Under the pieces are notes generated by a model. It was given only the letters and a program-made list of their open reading frames with translations, was not told the origin of the DNA and did no database searches. A stretch of 64,000 nucleotides of DNA from Kribbella italica (GTDB taxonomy: Bacteria > Actinomycetota > Actinomycetes > Propionibacteriales > Kribbellaceae): contig NZ_JACHMY010000001.1 of the NCBI RefSeq assembly GCF_014205135.1, positions 4,030,001 to 4,094,000 of the forward strand. The letters are read 5' to 3'. Positions 32,696-41,468 of the stretch are shown here, piece after piece. A program made the translations under genes and the position numbers. Within the stretch, counting starts at the first letter, position 1, and every line of letters begins with the position of its first letter.

Positions 32696-33748
32696 TTGAC
32701 ATCCACGTCACCTGTCAGGTTCGCCGCGGTCGGACTCGACCACGCGCACATTCACGGCCAGATCGCCGGTCTGATCAAAGCCGGCGCGGAGTTCGTCGCG
32801 ATGGCGACCGACGACCCGTCGTCTGGCGTCGCCCACCAGGTCCGCGAGCGGTACCCCGACGTACCGTACGTCGACGACGGTCACGCGCTGATCGCCCGCG
32901 ACGACCTCGATCTGATCGTCACCGCCGCGATCCCGGACCAGCGCGGCCCGATCGCCGTCGCCGCGCTCCGGTCGGGCAAGGACGTCGTCGCCGACAAGCC
33001 CGGCTGCGTCACCCACGACCAGCTCGAGGAGATCGAGAAGGCGGTCGCCGAGAGCGGCCGGTTCTGGTCGGTGACGTTCTCCGAGCGCTTCGAGGTCGCG
33101 TCGGCGGTGAAGGCCGGCCACCTGGTCCGCGAGGGCCGGATCGGGACCGTCGTCCAGACCATCGGCCTCGGCCCGCACCGGATCGGTGACCGCGGCCACC
33201 TCGGCGGCAACGCCGGGCGCCCGGACTGGTTCTACGAGAAGGAGCGCTACGGCGGGATCCTGGCCGACATCGCCTCGCACCAGATCGACCAGTTCCTCTG
33301 GTACACCGACTCGCGCACGGCCGAGGTGGTGACGAGCTCGGTCGGGAACTTCGCGAACCCGGACAAGCCCGGTCTGCAGGACTTCGGCGACCTGCTGCTG
33401 CGCAGCGACCACGCCCAGGGCTACATCCGGGTCGACTGGTACACCCCGGCCGGACTCGGGACCTGGGGTGACGGCCGGCTGATGATCCTCGGCACCGAGG
33501 GCTACATCGAGCTGCGCAAGTACGTCGACATCGCCGGCCGGGACGGCGGCAACCACCTGTTCGTCGTCGACGGGGAGAAGACCGAGTACATCGACTGCTC
33601 CGACGTCGAGCTGACCTACTACCCCGACCTCGTCCGCGACGTCCGGGACCGGACCACCACGGCGGCGCCGCAGGAGCACACCTTCGAGACCATGCGGCTT
33701 GCGCTGACGGCGCAGCAGAATGCCGCCGTCCGGGGAGCCGCCCAGTGA
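32696..33748 (+). CDS. Gfo/Idh/MocA family oxidoreductase
   Basis: A 350-residue NAD(P)-dependent sugar dehydrogenase-like protein. The N-terminal Rossmann fold begins VRFAAVGLDHAHIHGQI, with DHAHIHG in place of the usual GxGxxG turn. The catalytic-region motif is VVADKPGCVTHDQL (usual EKP is DKP). The C-terminal domain starts near GHLGGNAGRPDWFYE and includes DIASHQIDQFLWY. TTG 32696 is taken as the start: AAAGGAAG lies just before it, and the product then begins where the family does. It overlaps the next gene by four bases. Confidence 0.85.
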   Translation: MTSTSPVRFAAVGLDHAHIHGQIAGLIKAGAEFVAMATDDPSSGVAHQVRERYPDVPYVDDGHALIARDDLDLIVTAAIPDQRGPIAVAALRSGKDVVADKPGCVTHDQLEEIEKAVAESGRFWSVTFSERFEVASAVKAGHLVREGRIGTVVQTIGLGPHRIGDRGHLGGNAGRPDWFYEKERYGGILADIASHQIDQFLWYTDSRTAEVVTSSVGNFANPDKPGLQDFGDLLLRSDHAQGYIRVDWYTPAGLGTWGDGRLMILGTEGYIELRKYVDIAGRDGGNHLFVVDGEKTEYIDCSDVELTYYPDLVRDVRDRTTTAAPQEHTFETMRLALTAQQNAAVRGAAQ

Positions 33749-34836
33749 CAGCCATCCTGAAGGTCGCGGTGGTCGGTGCCGGCGGCATCAGTCGCCGGCA
33801 CGCCGAGGCCTTCGCGAGCACAGGCCGTACGACGCTCGTCGGCGTCGCCGACCTCGTCGCCGAGAACGCGCAGGCACTCGCCGACCAGCACGGGTCGAAG
33901 CCGTTCAAGAGCGTGACGGAACTGCTGGCCGCGGCCGATCCCGACCTGGTCGCGGTGACGACACCGCCGGGCAGCCACGCCGAGATCGCGATCGAGGTCC
34001 TGGCCGCCGGGAAGTCCGTGCTGCTGGAGAAGCCGCCGGTGCTGAGCCTGGCCGAGCTGGACGCGGTGGCCGAGGCCGAGGCGTCCAGCGGAGGCTCGGT
34101 GTACGTCGTCTTCCAGCACCGGCACGGATCCGGGGCGGTGCGCGCCGCCGAGCTCCTGGCCGGCGGCGCCTTGGGTGCTCCGCAGGTCGCGGTCTGCGAG
34201 ACGTTGTGGTTCCGGCCGCGACCGTACTTCGACCCGGAGTGGCGCGGGACGTGGGTCGGTGAGGGTGGTGGGCCGACGCTGGGCCACGGCATCCACCAGA
34301 TCGACCTGCTGCTGCACCTGCTCGGACCGTGGCGCACGATCAACGCCACCGCCGTACGGCTGGATCGTCCGGTCGAGTTCGAGGACGTCTCGATGGCGTC
34401 GGTGATCTTCGAGAGCAACGCGGTGGCGAGTGTGATCAACAGCCTGCTGTCGCCGCAGGAGCTCAGCCGGATCCGGATCGACACCACCGGCGGATCGCTG
34501 GAGGTCAACCACCTGTACGGCTACAAGGACGCCGACTGGAAGTTCACGCCGGCGCCCGACGCAGCTGACGCGTGGACGTCTTCGGCAGGCGAGGACGTCG
34601 CCAGCAGCCACGAGGCCCAGCTCGGCCGCCTGGTCGACGATCTGCTCGCCGGCCGCACGCACGACACGACCCTGGCCAGCACCCGGCCGACGATGGAGTT
34701 CGTCACCGCCCTGTACGCGTCAGCCCTCACAGGGCAGTCCGTACGCCGTGCCGACCTGGTCCCGGGTCACCCGTTCTACCAAGCCCTCAACGGCGGAATC
34801 GACCAGACGAAGCTCAGCGAGTCCTTCGCGCCGTGA
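33745..34836 (+). CDS. Gfo/Idh/MocA family oxidoreductase
   Basis: A 363-residue relative of the upstream enzyme, with a standard Rossmann turn (VAVVGAGGISRRHAEAFA), the EKPPVLSLAELD motif and GHGIHQIDLLLHL (catalytic His region). It starts with GTG overlapping the previous stop. Two consecutive oxidoreductases of this family, as in inositol or anhydrosugar pathways, can carry out paired oxidation and reduction of one sugar. The exact substrate is unknown. A terminator follows at 34847. Confidence 0.88.
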   Translation: MTAILKVAVVGAGGISRRHAEAFASTGRTTLVGVADLVAENAQALADQHGSKPFKSVTELLAAADPDLVAVTTPPGSHAEIAIEVLAAGKSVLLEKPPVLSLAELDAVAEAEASSGGSVYVVFQHRHGSGAVRAAELLAGGALGAPQVAVCETLWFRPRPYFDPEWRGTWVGEGGGPTLGHGIHQIDLLLHLLGPWRTINATAVRLDRPVEFEDVSMASVIFESNAVASVINSLLSPQELSRIRIDTTGGSLEVNHLYGYKDADWKFTPAPDAADAWTSSAGEDVASSHEAQLGRLVDDLLAGRTHDTTLASTRPTMEFVTALYASALTGQSVRRADLVPGHPFYQALNGGIDQTKLSESFAP

Positions 34837-34846
34837 CGAGCTGACT

Positions 34847-34875
34847 GACCCCTCGCCCGGGCGGGGCGAGGGGTC
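34847..34875. terminator. Shared terminator of convergent genes
   Basis: GACCCCTCGCC and GGCGAGGGGTC pair around CGGGCGG. The right arm overlaps the stop codon of the formylglycine-generating enzyme gene (34874-34876). Confidence 0.85.
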
Positions 34876-35755
34876 ACCAGGCGCAGCGGAATCCGAGGTT
34901 GCCGGCGCTGCTGGTCGGGTCGTTGGAGGAGCGTGCCGCTACGCGGTAGCGGTTGCAGTACGAGTGGTGGCAGAGGTACGAGCCGCCTCGCATGGCACGG
35001 TTCTCGTTCCAGGAGTCCGCGGTCCACTCCCAGACGTTGCCGACGACCTCGTACAGGCCGTAGCCGTTCGGCGGGTAGCTGCGGACGGGCGCTGTGCCGC
35101 GATGGCCGTCGTCCAGGGTGTTCTTGACCGGGAACGTGCCCTGCCAGATGTTGCACCGGTGCTCGCCGCCGGGCGTGAGCTCGTCACCCCACGGGAAGCG
35201 CTTCTGCTCGAGACCACCCCGGGCGGCCCGCTCCCACTCGGGCTCGGTGGGCAGCCGGCCGCCAGCCCACGTACAGAACGCGACGGCGTCCGACCAGGAG
35301 ACGTGCACCACCGGGTGATCGGACCGCGCGGCCAGGTCGGACTCCGGGCCTTCGGGATGGTCCCAGGTAGCGCCCGCAACGCCGCACCACCACGGCGTCG
35401 CCGGCGGCCGCTCACTGACCTTCCGTACGGCGGCCGGCAGGAACCCGGCGAAGACGAAACTCCAGCCGAAGTGCTCGGCCTCCGTCACGTACCCGGTCGC
35501 CGCGACGAACTCGGCGAACTGCGCGTTGGTGACCGCGGTGACGCCGATCGCGTAGTTGCCCACCGCCACTTCCCGGATCGGCCCTTCGCCGTCGGCCGGG
35601 AAGCCGTCGGCGTCCTCGGTACCCATCAAGAACGTGCCGGCGTCGAGCTGCACCCGCTCGAGGGTCGAGTCCGACGCCGCGGCAAGCGGCACCGGTCGGC
35701 GTACAGAGCCACCGGCTGCGTCGCGCCGGGGACTGCAGCAGCTCTCCTCAGCCAC
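34874..35755 (-). CDS. Formylglycine-generating enzyme (sulfatase activator)
   Basis: A 293-residue SUMF1/FGE-family enzyme. It oxidises the Cys of a sulfatase CxPxR motif to formylglycine, using copper and oxygen. The C-terminal active site is intact: GGSYLCHHSYCNRYRVAAR has the paired Cys of true FGEs (C-x4-C), absent from other members of the fold. Other landmarks are VTNAQFAEFVAATGYVTEAE, VVHVSWSDAVAFCTWAGGRL and EPEWERAARGG. GTG 35755 is chosen because GAGGAG lies 6 bases upstream; ATG 35818 is less likely. It is divergent from the sulfatase gene, its probable client. Confidence 0.93.
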   Translation of the reverse strand: MAEESCCSPRRDAAGGSVRRPVPLAAASDSTLERVQLDAGTFLMGTEDADGFPADGEGPIREVAVGNYAIGVTAVTNAQFAEFVAATGYVTEAEHFGWSFVFAGFLPAAVRKVSERPPATPWWCGVAGATWDHPEGPESDLAARSDHPVVHVSWSDAVAFCTWAGGRLPTEPEWERAARGGLEQKRFPWGDELTPGGEHRCNIWQGTFPVKNTLDDGHRGTAPVRSYPPNGYGLYEVVGNVWEWTADSWNENRAMRGGSYLCHHSYCNRYRVAARSSNDPTSSAGNLGFRCAW

Positions 35756-35844
35756 GAGACTCTCCTCAGGTCGCGGGGTGATGATCCGCGATCGAGCGTA
35801 CTTCTCCTTGACGGGCACCGAGCGGCCTGCCCAGACTGACCGGC

Positions 35845-37281
35845 ATGACGCGCCCCAACGTCCTGCTGCTCTGTACCGACCAGCAACGCTTCAGCGCGTT
35901 GGGTGCTTACGGCAACGACGAGGTGGACACCCCCAACCTGGACCGCCTGGCGGACCAGGGCGTGCTGTTCGATCAGTGCTACGTGCAGAACCCGGTTTGC
36001 GCGCCGTCGCGCGCCAGTCTGATGACCGGGCGCTACGTGCACGCGCACGGCCTGTGGGCGAACGGTGTCGGTCTGCCTGCCGGGGAACGCCTGTTCAGCC
36101 GTGCCCTCGCCGACGCGGGCTACGACTGCGGTCTGGTCGGCAAGTTCCACCTGAGCTCCTGCTTCGGGGGCCGCGAGGAGCACCGGCAGGACGACGGCTT
36201 CCGCGTCTACCGCTGGGCCCACGACCCGTACCCGGGCTCGTCGGAGAACGAGTACCACCGCTGGCTGCGGACGGTCCGGCCCGACCTGCTGACGGCCGCG
36301 CTCGACGAGAACTCACCGGTCGACTTCGACAGCCTGCCCACCGAGGCGCACTACAGCCGCTGGATCGGCGACCAGACCGTCGACTTCCTCACCCGGGACC
36401 GGCACGACGGCGAACCGTTCTTCTTCGTCGCGAACTTCTTCGACCCGCACCACGGCTTCGGCGCCCCCGAGGAGTACCTCGCGCGCTACCGCGACCGCGA
36501 TCTCACCCGGCCCGTCACGCAGCCCGGCGAGCTGGCCACCAAGCCGCCGGTCCAGACCGAGGCTTCCCACCACTCGTACGCCGGCCACGCGCGCGGCTAC
36601 ACGTCGTACTCGGACGAGGAACTGCAGCAGGTCAAGGCGGCGTACTACGCGATGGTGACACTGGTCGACGACGAGATCGGCCGGATCCTCGCGGCGCTCG
36701 ACGCCACCGGGCTGGCCGACGACACCGTCGTGATCTTCACCAGCGACCACGGCGAAATGCTGGGTGATCACCAACTGATGCTGAAGGGTCCGATGCTGTA
36801 CGAGCAGGCGGTCCGCGTTCCGCTGCTGATGCGCTGGCCGAACGGCGACCTGCCCGCGGGGACGCGCTGCCCCGAGCTGGTCCAGTGGATCGACCTGTCC
36901 AGCACGATCCTCGCTGCCACCAGCACACCGGCCCAGCCGCGTCACCAAGGCATGGACCTGCTGCCGCTCGCCCGCGGGACCGGGCAGGGCCGGGGCTGGG
37001 CGCTGAGCGAGTACCGCAACAGCGGCCACCCGTACGAGACCCCCGTCCACCTCACGATGCTCCGCCGCGACCATTGGAAGCTGGTGGTCCAGCACGGCGA
37101 CCCGACGACCGGCACGGCCCGGACCGGTGAGCTGTACGACCTGCACGAAGACCCAGCGGAGCTGGACAACCTGTGGGCCTCCGCAGACCACCAACAGATC
37201 CGGACCGGTCTGCAGGAGTTCCTGCTCGACGTACTGGTTGCCACCGAGGACAGGAGCCAGGTCCGCGAGGGTCCCTGGTGA
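35845..37281 (+). CDS. Type I sulfatase
   Basis: A 478-residue formylglycine-dependent sulfatase. CAPSRASLMTGR holds the Cys (near residue 52) to be converted to formylglycine. Metal ligands are Asp in LLCTDQQ and the pair in FTSDHGEMLGDH. There is no signal peptide, so it acts in the cytosol, after import of the substrate. With the adjacent importer, oxidoreductases and activating enzyme it suggests breakdown of a sulfated sugar or related ester. It shares a 90-base divergent promoter region with the FGE gene. Confidence 0.92.
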   Translation: MTRPNVLLLCTDQQRFSALGAYGNDEVDTPNLDRLADQGVLFDQCYVQNPVCAPSRASLMTGRYVHAHGLWANGVGLPAGERLFSRALADAGYDCGLVGKFHLSSCFGGREEHRQDDGFRVYRWAHDPYPGSSENEYHRWLRTVRPDLLTAALDENSPVDFDSLPTEAHYSRWIGDQTVDFLTRDRHDGEPFFFVANFFDPHHGFGAPEEYLARYRDRDLTRPVTQPGELATKPPVQTEASHHSYAGHARGYTSYSDEELQQVKAAYYAMVTLVDDEIGRILAALDATGLADDTVVIFTSDHGEMLGDHQLMLKGPMLYEQAVRVPLLMRWPNGDLPAGTRCPELVQWIDLSSTILAATSTPAQPRHQGMDLLPLARGTGQGRGWALSEYRNSGHPYETPVHLTMLRRDHWKLVVQHGDPTTGTARTGELYDLHEDPAELDNLWASADHQQIRTGLQEFLLDVLVATEDRSQVREGPW

Positions 37282-37288
37282 GTCCAGC

Positions 37289-37951
37289 TCAGAGTGGCGG
37301 CTCTGCGCTGATGTAGGCGTCGACGGCGGTGCCGAAGTCGCGGCGGGCGGGCGGCAGCGAGTGGTACCAGGCCGCGCCGAGCCTGCAGATCTCCCAGAGG
37401 CGGTTGAGGTCCTGGGTGGTCGACCGGTACGGGAACGACGTACTGCTGAACGGCGGCATGCGCAGCCCGAACTGGCCGGTGGCGAGCAGCTGCGCCGACT
37501 CGTCGTACAGGCGGACCTGGCCGATGCCGTCGGTGTGGTCGAGACCGGCGGCGAAGTCCTGCACGTCGACGGTGGCGAGGTCGCGATAGCCCTCGAAGCG
37601 AAGTGGATCGTTGGGCGAGTCGTAGACGAACAACGCGAGCACGAGCACCGGGTACGTCGGGTACGACCGGTACGCCGCCACCAGCAGGCTGTCCCCCGCC
37701 GCGACGGCCCTGGCCAGCTCAGCGGACTCACGCGCGGTCAGCCCCGCGAGCTTGACCAGCACGGTCGGCGTACCCTGCACATCCATCACGAACGGCGACA
37801 TCGGCACCGCCGACCGCGCCAGGTCGTCGCAACTACTGAGCCGCCAGACCACGTTGCCCGCCGGCCGTTCCTCGACCCCCGGCATCACCCGCGGCAGCCC
37901 GAGCTCCCCCAGATCGAACGCGTCCCGTCGCTTCCTCGAGAACAGTCCCAT
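37289..37951 (-). CDS. Conserved hypothetical protein
   Basis: A 220-residue soluble protein that I do not recognise. No membrane segment or clear catalytic motif is visible. The middle has beta-rich stretches (VLVKLAGLTARESAEL, YPVLVLALFVYDSP, GQVRLYDESAQLLATGQFGL). It starts at ATG 37951 (MGLFSRKRRDAFDL), a common opening for small cytosolic actinobacterial proteins. It is convergent with the sulfatase (8-base gap), and downstream of the small membrane-protein gene on the same strand. Confidence 0.7.
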   Translation of the reverse strand: MGLFSRKRRDAFDLGELGLPRVMPGVEERPAGNVVWRLSSCDDLARSAVPMSPFVMDVQGTPTVLVKLAGLTARESAELARAVAAGDSLLVAAYRSYPTYPVLVLALFVYDSPNDPLRFEGYRDLATVDVQDFAAGLDHTDGIGQVRLYDESAQLLATGQFGLRMPPFSSTSFPYRSTTQDLNRLWEICRLGAAWYHSLPPARRDFGTAVDAYISAEPPL

Positions 37952-38011
37952 CGCCCCATCAGACACCCGCGCCGCCGCCCGGCGTCGCGACTTGCACGAA
38001 CCGGCCAAAGC

Positions 38012-38257
38012 TCAGCTTCTCCGTCGCCGCAGCTTCCGGATCCCGTAGGTCGACTGGAACAGCATCGCGATCCCACACACCGTGATGATCGCGAACAGCA
38101 CCGTCTGGCCGGTCCGGAGTCCCCCGCCGAGCAGTTCCATCCCACCCCACACCAGCAACGCCCCACCCGCCACCCACGACAGGTACCCCGTCCCCAGGTT
38201 CCGCGGCGTGGACTGCCACCACGGCTCGTCCTCCGGCCACACCCGCTTCTCGTTCAT
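38012..38257 (-). CDS. Small two-helix membrane protein
   Basis: An 81-residue protein of unknown function. It has an acidic/aromatic start (MNEKRVWPEDEPWWQS) and two membrane helices (YLSWVAGGALLVWGGMELL and VLFAIITVCGIAMLF). A basic tail ends in KLRRRRS, so the C-terminus should be cytosolic. It probably forms an operon with the following hypothetical gene. Confidence 0.65.
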   Translation of the reverse strand: MNEKRVWPEDEPWWQSTPRNLGTGYLSWVAGGALLVWGGMELLGGGLRTGQTVLFAIITVCGIAMLFQSTYGIRKLRRRRS

Positions 38258-38527
38258 CCCAGTTCCTTCCCACGAGCGGCTCCCCACCGGAGCCGACCCC
38301 TCGAAACTAGGTCCACCCCCGCTCCCACCACCTCGACCACCCGAACGAACTCCACCCGCCACGTCGTACTTTCGGCCACCCTACTTGTCACCCTGGGTGA
38401 CTGAACGGACCTCGGTTCCAGCGGGCGGGACGGCTGGTGGTCACCGCGTGCGTTCTCCCAGACCTGCCGCAGACGGCTCCGAACCGCTACCGTGGGGTCT
38501 TGGGCTCTCGAACCAGCAGGAGGCTCC

Positions 38528-38953
38528 GTGAAGATCAACGACGTACTGCGCGGTAAAGGCAACCAGGTCGTCACCATCTCCCCCGAAGCCACCGTCACCG
38601 AGCTGCTCGCGCTGCTCGCCGAGCACAACGTCGGCGCGCTCGTGGTCAGTCCGGACGGCTCCAGCGTGGCCGGCATCGTCTCGGAACGGGACGTGGTCCG
38701 GCTCCTCAACGGCACTCCCGACGCGGGCGAGGTCCGGGTCAGCGCGATCATGACGTCGCCGGTGCACACCTGCACCCCCGACGACCTGATCGACAACCTG
38801 ATGCGGATGATGACGGACCGCAGGATCCGGCACGTCCCGGTCGTCGTCGACGACACCCTGACCGGCATCGTCAGCATCGGCGACGTGGTCAAGTCCCGCA
38901 TCGGCGAGCTCGAGTTCGAAAAAGAACAACTCTCCAACTACATCGCCGGCTGA
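38528..38953 (+). CDS. CBS-domain protein
   Basis: A 141-residue protein made of two CBS domains (residues about 10-60 and 75-130), a Bateman module that binds adenine nucleotides. SVAGIVSERDVVRLL and LTGIVSIGDVVKSRI are the ends of the two domains. It has no catalytic domain and resembles the stand-alone CBS proteins of actinobacteria. GTG 38528 follows AGGAGG closely. The C-terminal ELEFEKEQLSNYIAG is a conserved tail in this subgroup. Confidence 0.88.
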   Translation: MKINDVLRGKGNQVVTISPEATVTELLALLAEHNVGALVVSPDGSSVAGIVSERDVVRLLNGTPDAGEVRVSAIMTSPVHTCTPDDLIDNLMRMMTDRRIRHVPVVVDDTLTGIVSIGDVVKSRIGELEFEKEQLSNYIAG

Positions 38954-38985
38954 ACTCTACTGTCGGCGTCGACTTCGTCGCCGCG

Positions 38986-39074
38986 GGTTTTGGGGCTTGG
39001 TCGCCCGTTCTTCCCTCGTCGGTCGGTCGCTACGCTCCCTCCCTCCTCAGTCCAGAACGGGCGGCCCCAAAACC
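38986..39074. repeat. Long imperfect inverted repeat after the CBS gene
   Basis: Left parts GGTTTTGGGGC and CGCCCGTTCT, split by TTGGT, pair with the continuous right arm AGAACGGGCGGCCCCAAAACC read as two pieces. The loop of about 42 bases is rich in TCGG and CTCCC. It may be a terminator or a dispersed repeat element. Confidence 0.6.
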
Positions 39075-39113
39075 TTTCCCGTTGACCATTGTTCAGTTCG
39101 AGTCCGAGACGAA

Positions 39114-39139
39114 GCCCCGGTCGCAGCCGCGACCGGGGC
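39114..39139 (-). terminator. Terminator of the subtilase gene
   Basis: Perfect 11-base arms GCCCCGGTCGC and GCGACCGGGGC surround the loop AGCC, 13 bases beyond the stop at 39153. Confidence 0.85.
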
Positions 39140-39152
39140 CCTTGTCACCGGC

Positions 39153-40844
39153 TCAGTACCGCGTCACCGCGGCCCAGGCGTCCACGATGCCGTGGCCGTA
39201 GAAGCCGTTGAACGACCGGTTGCCCTCGCACAAAGCGTCGAACTCGGCCGGACGGCCCTCGTTCGCGTACGAGACCAGCGGCGGGTTCGGGCAGGCCCGC
39301 TCCTGGGCCGAGCCGAGCAGGATGTTGCGCACCCGGTCCGGGTCCAGGCCGAAGGAGTTGCCCCGGCCCTTCTTGCCGTACTCGCTGACGATCAGCGCGG
39401 CCACACCGGTCGCGTGCGGCGACGCCATCGACGTCCCCTGCAACCAGTTGTAGTACCCGCACTTGGTGTAGTCCGTCACGCCCGGCTTGCACTGCTTCTG
39501 CACGCCGCCCGTGACACCCGCCGGGGTGATGTTGCCCGCGGCATCGACCAGGCCGTCGGCCTGCAGCGTGTTGACCGGGTACGTCGACAGGATCAGGTTC
39601 TCGTTCACCCGGTGGTCCGGCGTCCCGAAGTAGTCACGGAACCAGCCACCCGGCGCCGACACCTCGGCCTGCTCGACACCGTAGTTGGAGTAGTCCGCCT
39701 TCTTGGACGACGGGCCCAGCGCGGACACGCCGATCACGTGCGCCCCCTCGACCGGCAGGTCGACGCAGGTCGCGTTGTCGATCGGCCGCGGGTACGGCGG
39801 GACGTCGCCGAAGTCCGGGCTGCTGATGTCGGTGCGCGGCTTGCCCAGGTCCTCGTGGTTGTTGCCGAGCGACCCGACCAGCGTGACGTCCTTCTTGTGC
39901 GCGTAGTTCAGCGCGCGCTGCATCGCCCGGATCGTGGTCCGCTGCTCGAGCTGGGCCTCCGGGCTGTCGGCCGGGTTGTTCGTGCAGTTGTACAGCCACG
40001 GGTCGACGTAGAAGGACATGTTGACCACGTCGAGGCCGACGTCACCGGCGTACGTCAGGGCGTCGAGCACCGGGCCGAGGAAGACGAAGCCGCTGTCCTG
40101 GCCACCGCGGATCTCGACCAGCGACACGTTCGGCGCGACGCCGGAGACGCCGAGACCGTTGACCGCGGCACCGATCGTGCCGGCCACGTGGGTGCCGTGG
40201 CCGGAGTCGTCCCAGCCGACCGGGTCGACACAGCCGCGGAACTCGCACGGCCCGTCGATCTCGGGCAGGTCGGAGGCGAAGTTGCGGGACAGCTTCCAGT
40301 CGAAGTTCGGCGCGATGTCCGGGTTGCGGGCGTCGATCCCGGAGTCCAGGACGCCGACCTTGACCTGCTTCTTGCCGGGCTGCACCTTGCGGGCCAGGTC
40401 CGAGCGGACCATCTTCAGGCCCCACAGCTGGGCGTCCAGCGGGTCCAGGCTCTTGGAGCCCTTGGCCGCCGACTTCGACTTCGCGCCCTGGCCGCGGTTC
40501 TCCTGCTCGATCTGGGCCGGCTTGGCCCGCGGCAGCTGGCCGATCGGCCGGCTCCGGGTCGCGCCCTCGACCGCGCCCGAGGCCGACACCTGACTGGCGA
40601 ATCCGGACGACGCCGCCCGCACGGTGATCGTGCCCAGGTTGGCGTTCTCCTTGACCACCTCGCCGCCGGCCGCCTTCACCGCGGCCAGCGCCTGGGCCCG
40701 GTCGGCCCCCTGCTCGACCAGCACCAGGTACTCGGTGCTGCCGCCTTGCGCCTGGGCCCCGGCGACCACCGGAACGGCCAGGCCGGCGGCGACCAGTGCG
40801 AACGCACCCGATGCCGCGTACAACGATCTGCGGACGTCTCTCAC
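39153..40844 (-). CDS. Secreted subtilisin-like serine protease (S8)
   Basis: A 563-residue secreted protease. A signal peptide (VRRSLYAASGAFALVAAGLA) is followed by an inhibitor-I9-like propeptide (TEYLVLVEQGADRAQALAAV). The catalytic domain has Asp in VGVLDSGID, His in DSGHGTHVAGT, the oxyanion Asn in GSLGNN and Ser in GTSMASPH. Several Cys pairs suggest disulfides outside the cell. GTG 40844 follows GGGAGGGGATC, and the longer ATG-type frame to 40883 is not needed. It is transcribed alone. Confidence 0.92.
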   Translation of the reverse strand: MRDVRRSLYAASGAFALVAAGLAVPVVAGAQAQGGSTEYLVLVEQGADRAQALAAVKAAGGEVVKENANLGTITVRAASSGFASQVSASGAVEGATRSRPIGQLPRAKPAQIEQENRGQGAKSKSAAKGSKSLDPLDAQLWGLKMVRSDLARKVQPGKKQVKVGVLDSGIDARNPDIAPNFDWKLSRNFASDLPEIDGPCEFRGCVDPVGWDDSGHGTHVAGTIGAAVNGLGVSGVAPNVSLVEIRGGQDSGFVFLGPVLDALTYAGDVGLDVVNMSFYVDPWLYNCTNNPADSPEAQLEQRTTIRAMQRALNYAHKKDVTLVGSLGNNHEDLGKPRTDISSPDFGDVPPYPRPIDNATCVDLPVEGAHVIGVSALGPSSKKADYSNYGVEQAEVSAPGGWFRDYFGTPDHRVNENLILSTYPVNTLQADGLVDAAGNITPAGVTGGVQKQCKPGVTDYTKCGYYNWLQGTSMASPHATGVAALIVSEYGKKGRGNSFGLDPDRVRNILLGSAQERACPNPPLVSYANEGRPAEFDALCEGNRSFNGFYGHGIVDAWAAVTRY

Positions 40845-40966
40845 GAGCGGATCCCCTCCCTGAAGTGAGTGTGACGGCCACAACGTAAATCAGCCGTGCG
40901 GACTCCGGGAGGGGGCCGACGTTGTCATCTTTTCCAAACAAACCACTGAACTACCCGTCAGCCAAC

Positions 40967-41000
40967 CAAGTACCGACCACCGACCGGGGGCCGGTACTTG
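40967..41000 (-). terminator. Hairpin after the DUF4190 gene
   Basis: CAAGTACCG and CGGTACTTG pair around a 16-base loop, 20 bases beyond the stop at 41021. Confidence 0.6.
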
Positions 41001-41020
41001 TGAGGTGTCGACGGTGGCGT

Positions 41021-41416
41021 TCAGCCGGAGGACGTCGACGACGACGCGAAGACCACGAACAGCAGCACCATCGCGAGCGCGGCCAGGATGCACAGAATCA
41101 GCAGAACCGTTCCGATGATCCCCGCGATCCGGCCGCCGACGGCCATCCCGCGGTTGTTGTAGACGCCCGGCGCCGCGTCGATCTCGTCGATCGCCTGGTT
41201 GCCCTTCCACCACGCGAACGGCGACAGGATCAGCAGCCCGGTGATGAACGGCAGCAGCCCGAGCACCAGCGCGATCGTCGCGTTGGAGTTGTCGCGCAGT
41301 ACGCCGTACGCCGGCTGGTCGGGAAAGCCCGGCTGCAGCGGGTAGTTGCCGTACCCCTGCTGCTGGTGCTGCCCGTACGGCGGCGGCTGGTCCTGGGGTC
41401 GCTCGTTGAACGACAT
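41021..41416 (-). CDS. DUF4190 domain membrane protein
   Basis: A 131-residue protein. A Pro/Gln/Tyr-rich cytosolic N-terminus (about 35 residues) precedes two membrane helices (IALVLGLLPFITGLLILSP and GRIAGIIGTVLLILCILAAL). The short loop AWWKGNQAIDEIDAAPGVYN between them is typical of DUF4190. The function is unknown. Its ribosome site lies inside the hairpin 41424-41457. Confidence 0.8.
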   Translation of the reverse strand: MSFNERPQDQPPPYGQHQQQGYGNYPLQPGFPDQPAYGVLRDNSNATIALVLGLLPFITGLLILSPFAWWKGNQAIDEIDAAPGVYNNRGMAVGGRIAGIIGTVLLILCILAALAMVLLFVVFASSSTSSG

Positions 41417-41423
41417 GGCTGCT

Positions 41424-41457
41424 CCTCTGCTCAGGGCCGAGTGGTCCTGAGCAGAGG
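41424..41457 (-). terminator. Terminator of the M16 operon, overlapping the next ribosome site
   Basis: Perfect 12-base arms CCTCTGCTCAGG and CCTGAGCAGAGG with a 10-base loop. It lies 11 bases after the M16 stop (41469) and includes part of the GAGGAG used by the DUF4190 gene (ATG 41416). Confidence 0.8.
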
Positions 41458-41468
41458 ATGCCAGTCCT

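Noticed and set aside
38997..40868. A 623-codon plus-strand open frame
   Set aside because: Exactly antisense to the subtilase gene, which has signal peptide and catalytic triad.
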